Source of the DNA: Amycolatopsis kentuckyensis
Lineage (GTDB): Bacteria > Actinomycetota > Actinomycetes > Mycobacteriales > Pseudonocardiaceae
Direction of reading: 5' to 3'
DNA: 35,109 nt
NCBI RefSeq assembly: GCF_002155975.1
Contig: NZ_MUMI01000089.1
Span: 1 to 35,109 of the forward strand
Both the position numbers and the translations under genes were made by a program. Below are positions 15,851-23,675 of the stretch, piece after piece. The notes beneath the pieces were generated by a model. The model made no database searches. It had not been told where the DNA came from and was given only the letters and a program-made list of their open reading frames with translations. Every line of letters begins with the position of its first letter. Positions within the stretch are counted from its first letter, which is position 1.

Positions 15851-16785
15851 GCCGCGCTCCGGCGCTGCGACCGGACGTACAGCCCGGTGACCGACAGCAG
15901 CAACAGCGTCATCACGACTCCGATCGCCGAGCCGAGGCCGTACTCCTGCCCGGCGAAAGCCTGTTGGTACGCATACACGTTGAGGACCAGGTTGCGGCCG
16001 GCCACGCCGCCGCCGTTGGTCATCACGTAGATCTGGGTGAACACCTTGAAGTCCCAGATGATCGACTGGACCGTCGCGATCATCAGCAGCGGCCGCACCA
16101 TCGGCAGCACGATCGTCCACGTCGTGCGCCACGCCGACGCGCCGTCGAGCGACGCGGCCTCGAGGACCTCGTCCGGCACGCCCTTGATCCCGGCGTACAT
16201 CGTGACCAGCACGAACGGGAACGAGCACCAGATCACCTCGGCCGCGACCAGCCCGAACGCGCCGACCGTGCCGAACGTCCACGAGTGGTGCTCGAACGGC
16301 AGCCCGAGCCCCGACAGCACCTCGTTGACCAGGCCGAAGTCGGTGTCGAAGAGGAACAGCCAGACGTAGGAGCCCGCGATCGCCGGCGTCGACCACGCAC
16401 CCAGCGCGGCGAGGAACAGCAGCATCCGGGGCAGCGACCGCACCCGCGAAGCCAGCACCGCGAGCCCGGTGCCGACGACGAGCGACCCGGCGACGCAGGC
16501 GGCGGCGAACCCGACGGTCTTGCCGAGCACGGTCCAGAACTGCGCTTGCGAGAGCAGGTCCGCGTAGTTCGCGAAGCCGAGGAACACCAGGGGCGCGTTG
16601 CCCGCGGCCTGCGGCTGGCCGTAGTCGTAGAACGAGATCAGGACCAGCTGGTAGATCGGGTAGGCCAGGAGCGCGGCGAGCAGGACGCCCGCCGGGGCGA
16701 GGTAGAGCGCGGCGGCCCGGCCGTCCCCCTTCCGCCTCGGCCGCCGCGCGGGGGCCGTGACGGAAGGGGCTTCCTGGACCGTCAC
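15841..16785 (-). CDS. Carbohydrate ABC transporter permease, MalF-like (CUT1, DasB-type)
   Basis: This 314-residue permease partners the following MalG-like protein. An N-terminal basic tail (ARRPRRKGDGR) precedes the first helix, then AALYLAPAGVLLAALLAYPI opens the six-helix core. The EAA loop is EAASLDGASAWRTTWTIVLP. Two tandem GTG codons follow the stop of the binding-protein gene (TAGTGGTG); the second, at 16785, is listed, and the first would add one residue. No ribosome site is evident, so translation is probably coupled to the gene before it. The family transports oligosaccharides, and chitobiose-like sugars are the best guess from context. Confidence 0.9.
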   Translation of the reverse strand: MTVQEAPSVTAPARRPRRKGDGRAAALYLAPAGVLLAALLAYPIYQLVLISFYDYGQPQAAGNAPLVFLGFANYADLLSQAQFWTVLGKTVGFAAACVAGSLVVGTGLAVLASRVRSLPRMLLFLAALGAWSTPAIAGSYVWLFLFDTDFGLVNEVLSGLGLPFEHHSWTFGTVGAFGLVAAEVIWCSFPFVLVTMYAGIKGVPDEVLEAASLDGASAWRTTWTIVLPMVRPLLMIATVQSIIWDFKVFTQIYVMTNGGGVAGRNLVLNVYAYQQAFAGQEYGLGSAIGVVMTLLLLSVTGLYVRSQRRSAAWL

Positions 16786-16787
16786 CA

Positions 16788-18062
16788 CTAGCCGAAGGCC
16801 TTGTTCATCGCGGCCGCCGCGTCGGCCAGGGCGGCCGACGGGTCCTTGCCGCCGGTGGCGATCTGCTGCACGGCCGTCGGCAGCACGTTCTGGCTGTCGA
16901 TCTTCGACCACGCCGGGGTCGCCGGAACGAACTTCGTGCCCGCCTTCAGGGTGTCGACGAACGGCTTGAGGAACGGATCGTTCGCCGCGAGCTTCCGCTG
17001 CACGCTGCCCAGCGTCGGCAGGTTGCCCATCGCGGTGTACATCTTCTCCTGGTACTTCGCGCCGCCGAGCAGTTCGACGAACTCCAGCGCCAGGCTGCGG
17101 TGCTTGCTCGCCTTGAACACGCCCAGCAGGTTGCCGCCCGCGAACGCGGGCGCGGTGCTGCCCGCGGTCGTGCCCGGGATCGGCACGACGGCGTACTTGC
17201 CCTTCACCGCGCCCTGCTCGACGGCCTTGCGGTTGAAGTCGCCGCCGATCGTCATGCCGGCCTTGCCCCCGGCGAACGCGGTGACGCTCTGCGTGCCGGT
17301 CAGGTTGGCGCACTGGGCGGGCGGGCAGATGTCGTCCTTGAGCAGGGTCGCGTACTGCGTGACGCCGGCCTTGGCCTGCTCACCGGTGACCGTGGACGTC
17401 CACTTGCCGCCGTTCTCCTGCGCCAGCTCCCCGCCGTTGGCCCAGAGGAAGGGCAGCATCGCGTAGGTGTACTTGCCGCCGACGGAGATGCCGTAGAGGT
17501 CCGGCTTGGCGGCCCGGATCCGGCGGGCGGTGTCGGTCAGCTCGGCCAGCGTGGCCGGCGGCTTGAGACCGAGCTCGGTGAAGACGTCGGTGCGGTAGTA
17601 GAGCGCCCGGATGCCGGTGTACCAGGGCAGGCCGTAGGTCTGGCCGCCGGACTTCGCGGTGTCCAGCACGGTCGGGATGAGGTCCTTGCCCTCGGGCCAC
17701 GCCGCGAGGTCGCCGGTCAGGTCGGCCAGCGCCCCGGTGGCCGCGTAGTTCGAGACGTCGGTGTTGCCGAACTCGGCGACGTCCGGGGCGTTGGCCGGGT
17801 CGTTGAAGGCACCCGAGAACTTGTCGGCGCGCCCCTCGACCGGCACCCACTGGACGTCGACCTCGACACCCTGGTGGGCGGCCTTGAACTCGGTGATCGC
17901 CTCGGCGACCGCGGCCTCCTTCGGCGCGCGGTTGGCCTCGTCGAACAGCCAGACGCGGACGGTGCCGGTCTTGTCGTCCCCGCCGCCGCCCGCGGGTGCG
18001 GACTGGGTGGGCGCGCAGCCGGCCAGCAGGGCCAGCGCAGCGGCGAACGGCAGCAGTCTCAT
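16788..18062 (-). CDS. Extracellular sugar-binding lipoprotein of a CUT1 ABC transporter (DasA-like)
   Basis: ATG at 18062, with GGAGG upstream, gives a 424-residue protein. The lipobox is ALLAGC, so the mature protein is tethered outside the membrane. The body is a family 1 solute-binding protein: TVRVWLFDEANRAP, then APDVAEFGNTDVSNYAATGA, TYGLPWYTGIRALYYRTDVF and AGMTIGGDFN. The FGNTDVSNYA segment resembles binding proteins for chitooligosaccharides such as Streptomyces DasA; this similarity is from memory. It delivers substrate to the two permeases encoded next. Together with the downstream GH20 gene and the upstream dre-like site, this strengthens a chitin-derived substrate. The ligand could be chitobiose or its C1-oxidised form. 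Confidence 0.9.
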   Translation of the reverse strand: MRLLPFAAALALLAGCAPTQSAPAGGGGDDKTGTVRVWLFDEANRAPKEAAVAEAITEFKAAHQGVEVDVQWVPVEGRADKFSGAFNDPANAPDVAEFGNTDVSNYAATGALADLTGDLAAWPEGKDLIPTVLDTAKSGGQTYGLPWYTGIRALYYRTDVFTELGLKPPATLAELTDTARRIRAAKPDLYGISVGGKYTYAMLPFLWANGGELAQENGGKWTSTVTGEQAKAGVTQYATLLKDDICPPAQCANLTGTQSVTAFAGGKAGMTIGGDFNRKAVEQGAVKGKYAVVPIPGTTAGSTAPAFAGGNLLGVFKASKHRSLALEFVELLGGAKYQEKMYTAMGNLPTLGSVQRKLAANDPFLKPFVDTLKAGTKFVPATPAWSKIDSQNVLPTAVQQIATGGKDPSAALADAAAAMNKAFG

Positions 18063-18087
18063 GGGTGCCTCCAGTGGGGACCTGAGG

Positions 18088-19209
18088 TCAGGCGAAGTAG
18101 ACGGAGTTGACGCTGCCGACGGCGAGCTGACCGGCGGGCGCACCGGGCAGGCCGGTGGCCGGGTCGCGCGGCAGCCACGTGACGGTGCCGGAACGCTGGT
18201 TCGAGACGTAGAACCAGCTTTCGGACGGGTCGAGGGCCACGTGCCGCGGCCAGTTGCCGCCGGTGGGCACGTTCGACACCAGCTTCAGCGTGGCGCCGGA
18301 GGCCGTGAACGTGGCCAGGGTGTTCGGACCGCGGACGGTGGCGTGGACGAACTTCCCGTCGTTCGACACGACGATCTCGCCCGGGAACCGGTCGCCGGTG
18401 CCGCCGGCGGGCACGGCGGGGACCACCGAGAGCGCGTTCAGCTTCCCGGCGGCCGCGTCCCAGCTCGCCACCGTCACCTCGGCCCGCAGCTCGCCGAGGA
18501 TGTAGGCGAACTTCCCGGTGCGGTCGAAGGCGAGGTGCCGCGGCCCCGCGCCCGACGGCAGCTTCAGCTGCTGGTGCAGCGAGAGCTTCCCGGCCGCGAA
18601 GCCGTAGACGTACACCGAGTCCGCGCCGAGGTCGACCGCCAGCACCCAGCGGCCGCTCGGGTCGTTGACGACCTGGTGCGCGTGCGCGTCCCGTTCGGCG
18701 CCGTGGTGGGTGACGAGGTCCGTGGCCGGCCCGAGCTTGCCGCCGGCCAGGATCGGCAGCACGACGACGCTGCCCGAGCTGTAGTTCGCCGCCAGCACGT
18801 ACTTCCCGCTCGAGTGCACCGAAAGGTGCGTCGGCGCGCCGCCCTTCGACGAGACCTTGTTGAGCAGCTTCGGCCGCACCGGGTCGGCGAGGCTCAGCGC
18901 CGAGACGTACCCGGCCGGGTCGCCTTCGTTGGTGACGTACAGCGTCTTTCCGTCAGCGCTGCGGTCGAACCACGACGTGTCGGTGATCCCCGGGATCGTC
19001 CGGGCCAGGGACAGCGCCGCACCCGAACGGGTGGCGACGTCGAGGCCGTGCCCGGTCGCCCCGGTGGTGTAGCTCCCGAGGTACGCGGTGGTGCCGGCGA
19101 AGCAGCCCTTCTCCGTGGTGGCCGCGCCGGCCACCGGCGTGCCGAGCACGGTGGCGGCGCCCGCACCGGCCGCGGCGCCGAGGAACGTGCGACGGGAAAG
19201 TCCGGTCAT
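18088..19209 (-). CDS. Tat-exported lactonase of the YbhE/Pgl beta-propeller family
   Basis: The 373-residue protein begins with a twin-arginine signal (SRRTFLGAAAGAGAATVLG) and should fold in the cytoplasm before export. The rest is a seven-bladed propeller of the PF10282 lactonase type. Repeating blades include TTAYLGSYTTGATGHGLDV, PTHLSVHSSGKYVLAANY, DAHAHQVVNDPSGRWVLAVD, PRHLAFDRTGKFAYILGE and PRHVALDPSESWFYVSNQ. Family members hydrolyse 6-phosphogluconolactone or other sugar lactones. An exported enzyme beside a chitooligosaccharide transporter is more likely to open a sugar 1,5-lactone made outside the cell than a phosphorylated one. It begins the operon that continues with the binding protein 25 bases downstream. 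A dre-like site lies about 45 bases upstream of its ATG. Confidence 0.85.
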   Translation of the reverse strand: MTGLSRRTFLGAAAGAGAATVLGTPVAGAATTEKGCFAGTTAYLGSYTTGATGHGLDVATRSGAALSLARTIPGITDTSWFDRSADGKTLYVTNEGDPAGYVSALSLADPVRPKLLNKVSSKGGAPTHLSVHSSGKYVLAANYSSGSVVVLPILAGGKLGPATDLVTHHGAERDAHAHQVVNDPSGRWVLAVDLGADSVYVYGFAAGKLSLHQQLKLPSGAGPRHLAFDRTGKFAYILGELRAEVTVASWDAAAGKLNALSVVPAVPAGGTGDRFPGEIVVSNDGKFVHATVRGPNTLATFTASGATLKLVSNVPTGGNWPRHVALDPSESWFYVSNQRSGTVTWLPRDPATGLPGAPAGQLAVGSVNSVYFA

Positions 19210-19253
19210 CGTCTTTGTCTCCCAACGGGTTTCGGCGGTGACAGGCTCCAGTA

Positions 19254-19265
19254 TGGTCTAGACCA
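19254..19265. promoter_or_regulatory. dre-like DasR operator, perfect palindrome
   Basis: TGGTCTAGACCA (19254-19265) is a perfect 12-bp palindrome identical to the core of the DasR-responsive element known from Streptomyces (ACTGGTCTAGACCAGT). DasR is a HutC-subfamily GntR regulator controlling chitin and N-acetylglucosamine genes. The site lies just upstream of the lactonase-transporter-GH20 operon and contains the TAG stop of the GntP permease gene. Repression relieved by an aminosugar phosphate is the expected control. Confidence 0.82.
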
Positions 19266-20646
19266 CGGCCATGAGCAATGCCGAAACCCCGAATCCGGAA
19301 AGGGAAAGCACGGTTTCCAGCGCGGTCCAGGACTTGATCGTCTGCGGCACGGTGAGGTTGAAGTACCGCGAAACGATCCAGAAGCCGCCGTCGTTGACGT
19401 GCGAGGCGATGATCGAGCCGGCCGAAATCGCCATCACGAGCAGCGCCAGCTGGATCTGCGAATAGCCGAGCTGGGCCACGGTCGGCGCGATGATCCCGCT
19501 CGTGGTGACGATGGCGACGGTCGCCGAACCCTGCGCGATCCGCATGCCGCAGCTGATCACGTACGCCGCGAGCAGCACCGGCAGCCCGGCGTCGTGCAGC
19601 GAGTCGGCCACGGCCTTGCCGATCCCGGTCGCCGACAGCACCGCGCCGAAGAACGCGCCCGCGCCGACGACCAGCAGGATCATCGCCACCGGCCGCAGCG
19701 ACTTCGCGGCCAGCTCGTTGAGGTCCTTGCCGGTGAACCCGCGCCGCAGGCCCAGCAGCCAGGACGCGAGCAGCACGGCGACGGTCAGCGCGACCGCGGG
19801 GGTGCCGATGAACGCGGCGACGCCGGCGAGCGCGGAGCCCTTCGGCAGCCAGATGCTGCCGAACGTGCCGGCCAGGATCAGCACCAGCGGCACCGCGATG
19901 ATCGCGGCGACCAGGCCCAGCGACGGCGGGTTCTCTTCCTTTTCGCCCTCTTCCTCGGCGAAGACCATGTCCTCGGGCACGTCGACGACGATCCGCTTGC
20001 CGATCCACGTCGAGTAGAGCACGCCGCCGACGAGGAACGCCGGGATCCCGCAGGCCAGGCCCATCAGGATGATCCAGCCGAGCTCGACGTGCAGCAGCCC
20101 GGCGGCGGCCACCGGACCGGGGTGCGGCGGCAGGAAGGCGTGCGTGATCGACAGGCCGGCCAGCAGCGGCATCGCGTACAGCACCAGCGACTTGCCGCCC
20201 TGCCGCGCGGCGACGTAGACCAGCGGGGCCAGCACGAAGATGCCGATGTCGAAGAACACCGGGATGCCGAAGACGAACCCGGCGACGCCCATCGCCAGCG
20301 GCGCCCGCTTCTCGCCGAACGACCGCAGCAGCGCCCCGGTGAGCACCTTCGCGCCGCCCGAGCGTTCCAGGATCGAGCCGAGGATCGTGCCGAGGCCGAT
20401 GATCGCCGTGATGTGCCCGAGGATGCTGCCGAACCCCTTTTCCAGCAGGGAGTCCGACGCCTTCTGGGCGGAGCCGACGATCGTCCCGACCGGCAGGCCC
20501 GCGGCCAGCGCCGTCAGCAGGCCGACGACGATCAGCGCGATGAACGGCTCCAGCTTCAGCTTGATGATCAGCACCAGCAGGACGGCGATCGAGACGGCGG
20601 CGAGCGTGAGCAGCCCGCCCGTGGTGTGTTGCAGCCAGTGGATCAT
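19258..20646 (-). CDS. GntP-family gluconate/aldonate:H+ symporter
   Basis: This 462-residue membrane protein belongs to the gluconate permease family. Signatures are the GFVFGIPVFFDIGIFVLAPL segment, LLAGLSITHAFLPPHPGPVA, GSATVAIVTTSGIIAP and the C-terminal HVNDGGFWIVSRYF. These proteins import gluconate and related sugar acids with protons, and some carry D-serine or other hydroxy acids. The ATG at 20646 overlaps the stop of the deacylase gene (ATGA), so the two are coupled. In this cluster the natural substrate could be N-acetylglucosaminate, a gluconate analogue, which the neighbouring enzymes could then degrade. Its stop codon lies inside the dre-like palindrome. Confidence 0.92.
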   Translation of the reverse strand: MIHWLQHTTGGLLTLAAVSIAVLLVLIIKLKLEPFIALIVVGLLTALAAGLPVGTIVGSAQKASDSLLEKGFGSILGHITAIIGLGTILGSILERSGGAKVLTGALLRSFGEKRAPLAMGVAGFVFGIPVFFDIGIFVLAPLVYVAARQGGKSLVLYAMPLLAGLSITHAFLPPHPGPVAAAGLLHVELGWIILMGLACGIPAFLVGGVLYSTWIGKRIVVDVPEDMVFAEEEGEKEENPPSLGLVAAIIAVPLVLILAGTFGSIWLPKGSALAGVAAFIGTPAVALTVAVLLASWLLGLRRGFTGKDLNELAAKSLRPVAMILLVVGAGAFFGAVLSATGIGKAVADSLHDAGLPVLLAAYVISCGMRIAQGSATVAIVTTSGIIAPTVAQLGYSQIQLALLVMAISAGSIIASHVNDGGFWIVSRYFNLTVPQTIKSWTALETVLSLSGFGVSALLMAVV

Positions 20647-22238
20647 CGGGCTCTCCGGGGGTTGCGCAGGGAGTGTCCGGCGAGGGCGCCGGTGGGACTT
20701 CCGTCGTCGAGGGCGGCGACGCCGTTGACGAAGACGTGGGTGAGGCCCGTGGCGGCTTGCCGCGGGTCCTCGAAGGTGGCGGTGTCGGTGATCGTTTCGG
20801 GGTCGAACAGCACCAGGTCGGCGGCGTACCCGGCGCGGACCAGCCCGCGGTCGGTCAGCCGCAGCCGCCGCGCGGCCCGCCCGGTCAGGTGGGCGACGCA
20901 CTCGGCGAGGTCCAGCACGCCGAGCTCGCGGACGTACCGGGCCAGGTAGCGCGGGAACGTGCCCCACGCGCGCGGGTGCGGCCGGGCGCCGACGAGCAGC
21001 CCGTCGCTGCCGCCGGTGTGCGTCCGGTGCCGCATGATGGCCTGCACGTTCTCCTCGTGCCCGACGTGCATCAGGCACGACGTCCCGAGCCGTTCGTCGA
21101 GCAGGGTGTCGAAGTACAGCTTCGCCGGTTCGGTGCCTCGGGTGCGGGCCGACGCGGCGACGCTGTGCCCGACGAGGTGGGCGTTGTGCTCGTTGCGGAC
21201 GCCGTTGATTTCGATGGCGTCCCAGTCGATCGGGACGCCGTGCGCACCGTCCGAACCGGACTCTTCGATCGCGGCGCGGATCCGCTCGCGTTCGTCCGCG
21301 TCGGACAACCGGGCGAGCGTGGCGTCCAGGCCGCCTTCGGTGGCCCAGCTCGGCAGCAGCGCCGAAAGGTAGGTCGCGCCCGGCAGGTACGGGTAGGTGT
21401 CCAGGGAGATGTCGCAGCCGTCGTCGAGGGCGTCGTCCAGGAGCTTCAGCAGGTCGGGCGCCTTGCCCTTGTTGACCGAGAAGTTCATCGTCGCGTGCGC
21501 CAGGTGCAGGGGACAGCCCGAGCGGCGCGAGACGTCGATCATTTCGGCGAAGGCCTCCAGGGCGCCCTTGCCGTAGCTGCGGTGGTGCGGGCTGTAGAAC
21601 CCGCCCAGCTCGCCGACGACCCGGCACAGCTCGACCAGTTCGCTCGTCTCGGCGTACATCCCGGGCGTGTAGGTGAGGCCGGACGACATCCCCATCGCAC
21701 CTTCGGCGAGGCCGGTGGCGACCAGTTCCTTCATCCGGTCCAGCTCGGCGTCGGTGGCCGGGCGGTCGTCCCAGCCGACGGCGAGCATCCGGACCGTGCC
21801 CTGCGGCACCAGGTAGGCCGCGTTGACGGCGATGCCCCGGTCGAGGCGGTCGAGGTACTCGCCGACCGAGCGCCAGTTCCAGTCGAACCCCGCGGGGTCG
21901 TCGTTCCAGCCGGCGAGCTGCTGCCGCAGGGCTTCCAGCACGACGTCGTCGACGGGCGCGTACGACAGCCCGTCCTGGCCGAGGACCTCGGTCGTCACGC
22001 CCTGGGTGATCTTGGCCGGGTGCTCCGGGTTGGCCAGCAGCTGCAGGTCGGAGTGCGAGTGCATGTCGATGAACCCGGGCGCGAGCACCAGGCCGTCGGC
22101 GTCGATGGTCCGGCCACCGGTCAGCGACCCCGCTTCGGCGACGTCCGCGATCTTCCCCCCGGCGATGCCGACGTCGTGCCGGGCGAGCGGCTCGCCGGTG
22201 CCGTCGGCGACCAGCGCGTTCTTGACGACGACGTCCAT
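20643..22238 (-). CDS. N-acyl-D-amino-acid deacylase (amidohydrolase superfamily)
   Basis: The 531-residue zinc amidohydrolase removes the acyl group from N-acyl amino acids of D configuration. The metal motif is H60-x-H62 (GFIDMHSHSDLQ). Further sites are GMSSGLTYTPGMYA, SPHHRSYG, HLAHATMN and HVGHEENVQ, and the catalytic Asp lies in GGSDGLLVGARPHPRAWGTF. N-acetyl-D-glucosaminate is formally an N-acetyl-D-alpha-amino acid, so this fold could deacetylate it. That substrate fits the neighbours (GntP permease, deaminase, KDG kinase) but is inference. The ATG at 22238 shares a base with the preceding gene's stop (TGATG). An ordinary role in salvaging N-acyl-D-amino acids from peptidoglycan or peptides remains possible. 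Confidence 0.9.
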   Translation of the reverse strand: MDVVVKNALVADGTGEPLARHDVGIAGGKIADVAEAGSLTGGRTIDADGLVLAPGFIDMHSHSDLQLLANPEHPAKITQGVTTEVLGQDGLSYAPVDDVVLEALRQQLAGWNDDPAGFDWNWRSVGEYLDRLDRGIAVNAAYLVPQGTVRMLAVGWDDRPATDAELDRMKELVATGLAEGAMGMSSGLTYTPGMYAETSELVELCRVVGELGGFYSPHHRSYGKGALEAFAEMIDVSRRSGCPLHLAHATMNFSVNKGKAPDLLKLLDDALDDGCDISLDTYPYLPGATYLSALLPSWATEGGLDATLARLSDADERERIRAAIEESGSDGAHGVPIDWDAIEINGVRNEHNAHLVGHSVAASARTRGTEPAKLYFDTLLDERLGTSCLMHVGHEENVQAIMRHRTHTGGSDGLLVGARPHPRAWGTFPRYLARYVRELGVLDLAECVAHLTGRAARRLRLTDRGLVRAGYAADLVLFDPETITDTATFEDPRQAATGLTHVFVNGVAALDDGSPTGALAGHSLRNPRRAR

Positions 22239-23545
22239 CAGAACCACGTCCGGACGTAGTCGACGACGGTTTCGCCGTCGGCCGCGGTCACCGGCAGCAG
22301 CGGCCACTTGTCGAACACCGTGCACGGGTGGGAGAGCCCGAGCCCGATCCAGTCGCCGACCTCGACCGGCGATCCCGGCGGCAGCGCGAGGAAGGCGTGC
22401 TGGTCGTTCAGCTTGGTGATGGTGTGGCCTTCGAGGGCTTCGGCGGGGCCGTCCGGGGTCCGGCGCAGCTGCGGTTCGGGCAGGCCTTCGTCGAAGGACG
22501 CGTCGCGCTTGCCGATGGTGAGCAGCGCGAGTTCGTCCGACGGCTTCGACGTCACCTGCGCCCACGCCCGCAGCGCCGGCCGGAAGGAGTCGACGCCCTC
22601 GATGCGCGGGTGGTCGCCCAGCGGGGAGATCTCGCGGTAGAAGCCGTCGTCGTGGGTCAGGTAGGCGCCGCTGCGCAGCACCGGCAGCACGTCGAGGCCG
22701 TCCGGCCACGGTTTCGTCAGCTCGTTCGCGACCTGGTCGAAGTAGGCGCTGCCGCCGGCGGTGACGATGATCTGCCCGTCGAGGAGTCCCTTGTCCGCGA
22801 ACGAGATCGCCAGCTCGCGCAGGCCGTCCACATAGGAACTGATCTTGGCCAGCGCGGCTTCGTCGGTGCCGTGGGACAGCGCGCCTTCGTAGCCGCCGGT
22901 GCCGCGCAGCCGCAGCACCGGGCTCGCCTGGACCGCCTCGGCGACCGCCAGCGCGGTCGCGGTGTCCCGGACCCCGGTGCGGCCGCCGTCGGCACCCAGC
23001 TCGACCAGGACGTCCACCGGGCGCTCGGCGCCTTCGAGGGCGGCGGTCATCAGCTCGACACCGCGGACCGAGTCGACCCAGCAGAGGAATTCGAAGCCGC
23101 TGTCGGCGGCCAGTTCCGCGGCCAGCCAGCGCAGGCCGGCCGGGTCGAGGAGCTGGTTGGCCAGCAGGATCCGGGAGACGCCGAAGGCGCGGTAGATGCG
23201 GAGGTGACCGGCGTTCGCGCAGGTCACGCCCCACGCGCCGTGCTCCGCCTGGCGAGCGAACAGCTGGGGTGCCATGGTGGTCTTGCCGTGCGGCGCGAGC
23301 GCCACACCCCGCGCGGCGCACCACGCGGCCATCGTCCGCAGGTTGTGTTCGAGTGCTTCGTCGTCGAGGACGACGAAGGGGGCGAAGAACCCGTCGGTGA
23401 ACAGGTTCAGCCTGCGGTCCGCGGCTTCTTCCAGGGTGAGCCCGGTCAGGGCGGGAGCGGCCGAGCGGAAGCGCCAGTCGATCCGCTCCCGGCGGAGGGC
23501 GTCGAGCGCGGCGGCGTTCATGGTGCAGGCGGCGGGTGCATTCAT
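22238..23545 (-). CDS. Fold-type III PLP deaminase/dehydratase (D-serine dehydratase / D-threonine aldolase-like)
   Basis: The 435-residue enzyme has the alanine-racemase-like barrel with PLP lysine K88 in APHGKTTMAP, and the C-terminal metal pair H406-x-C408 in SHPCTVFDKW, as in zinc-dependent D-serine dehydratases. Relatives eliminate water and ammonia from beta-hydroxy D-amino acids to give 2-keto acids. D-glucosaminate dehydratase, which yields 2-keto-3-deoxygluconate, is reported to belong to this family (recalled). With a KDG-kinase-like gene divergent and RidA nearby, D-glucosaminate is an attractive substrate; D-serine or D-threonine are alternatives. ATG at 23545 is preceded by AGGGG; a second ATG at 23521 has no ribosome site. 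It is the first gene of the reverse-strand run. Confidence 0.85.
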   Translation of the reverse strand: MNAPAACTMNAAALDALRRERIDWRFRSAAPALTGLTLEEAADRRLNLFTDGFFAPFVVLDDEALEHNLRTMAAWCAARGVALAPHGKTTMAPQLFARQAEHGAWGVTCANAGHLRIYRAFGVSRILLANQLLDPAGLRWLAAELAADSGFEFLCWVDSVRGVELMTAALEGAERPVDVLVELGADGGRTGVRDTATALAVAEAVQASPVLRLRGTGGYEGALSHGTDEAALAKISSYVDGLRELAISFADKGLLDGQIIVTAGGSAYFDQVANELTKPWPDGLDVLPVLRSGAYLTHDDGFYREISPLGDHPRIEGVDSFRPALRAWAQVTSKPSDELALLTIGKRDASFDEGLPEPQLRRTPDGPAEALEGHTITKLNDQHAFLALPPGSPVEVGDWIGLGLSHPCTVFDKWPLLPVTAADGETVVDYVRTWF

Positions 23546-23578
23546 CGGCGGCGACCCCTGTGTGGACTCTGATTTCGG

Positions 23579-23613
23579 TTGCGTATGTTGCAACGACTGT
23601 TGCGCATTTTGCG
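23579..23613. promoter_or_regulatory. Two direct repeats, 21 bp apart, in the divergent promoter (candidate IclR operator)
   Basis: TTGCGTATGTTGCA (23579-23592) and TTGCGCATTTTGCG (23600-23613) match at 11 of 14 positions and are offset by exactly 21 bp, two helical turns. The TTGC cores fall at 23579, 23588, 23600 and 23609, a symmetric 9-12-9 spacing. GCAAC/GTTGC also form an inverted pair at 23590-23603. The site lies between the divergent deaminase and kinase genes and suits the IclR protein encoded at 24647. A -10-like TAGCAT for the kinase follows at 23625-23630. Confidence 0.5.
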
Positions 23614-23675
23614 TGCCATAGGTGTAGCATCCGGGTCGCCACAGGTCAACGGGGTGAAGGGCAGGGAGACGGAAA

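Noticed and set aside
17761..20949. Very long forward-strand open frame (1062 codons) across the lactonase and GntP genes
   Set aside because: It is antisense to four well-supported genes, is low-complexity Arg/Gly/Asp-rich sequence and has no family motif; long shadow frames are normal at this GC content.
20643..23545. Plain D-amino-acid salvage as the explanation of the deacylase-deaminase pair
   Set aside because: Not excluded, but set second: it does not explain the gluconate-type permease, the KDG-kinase-like gene, the lactonase, the GH20 gene or the dre-like site.
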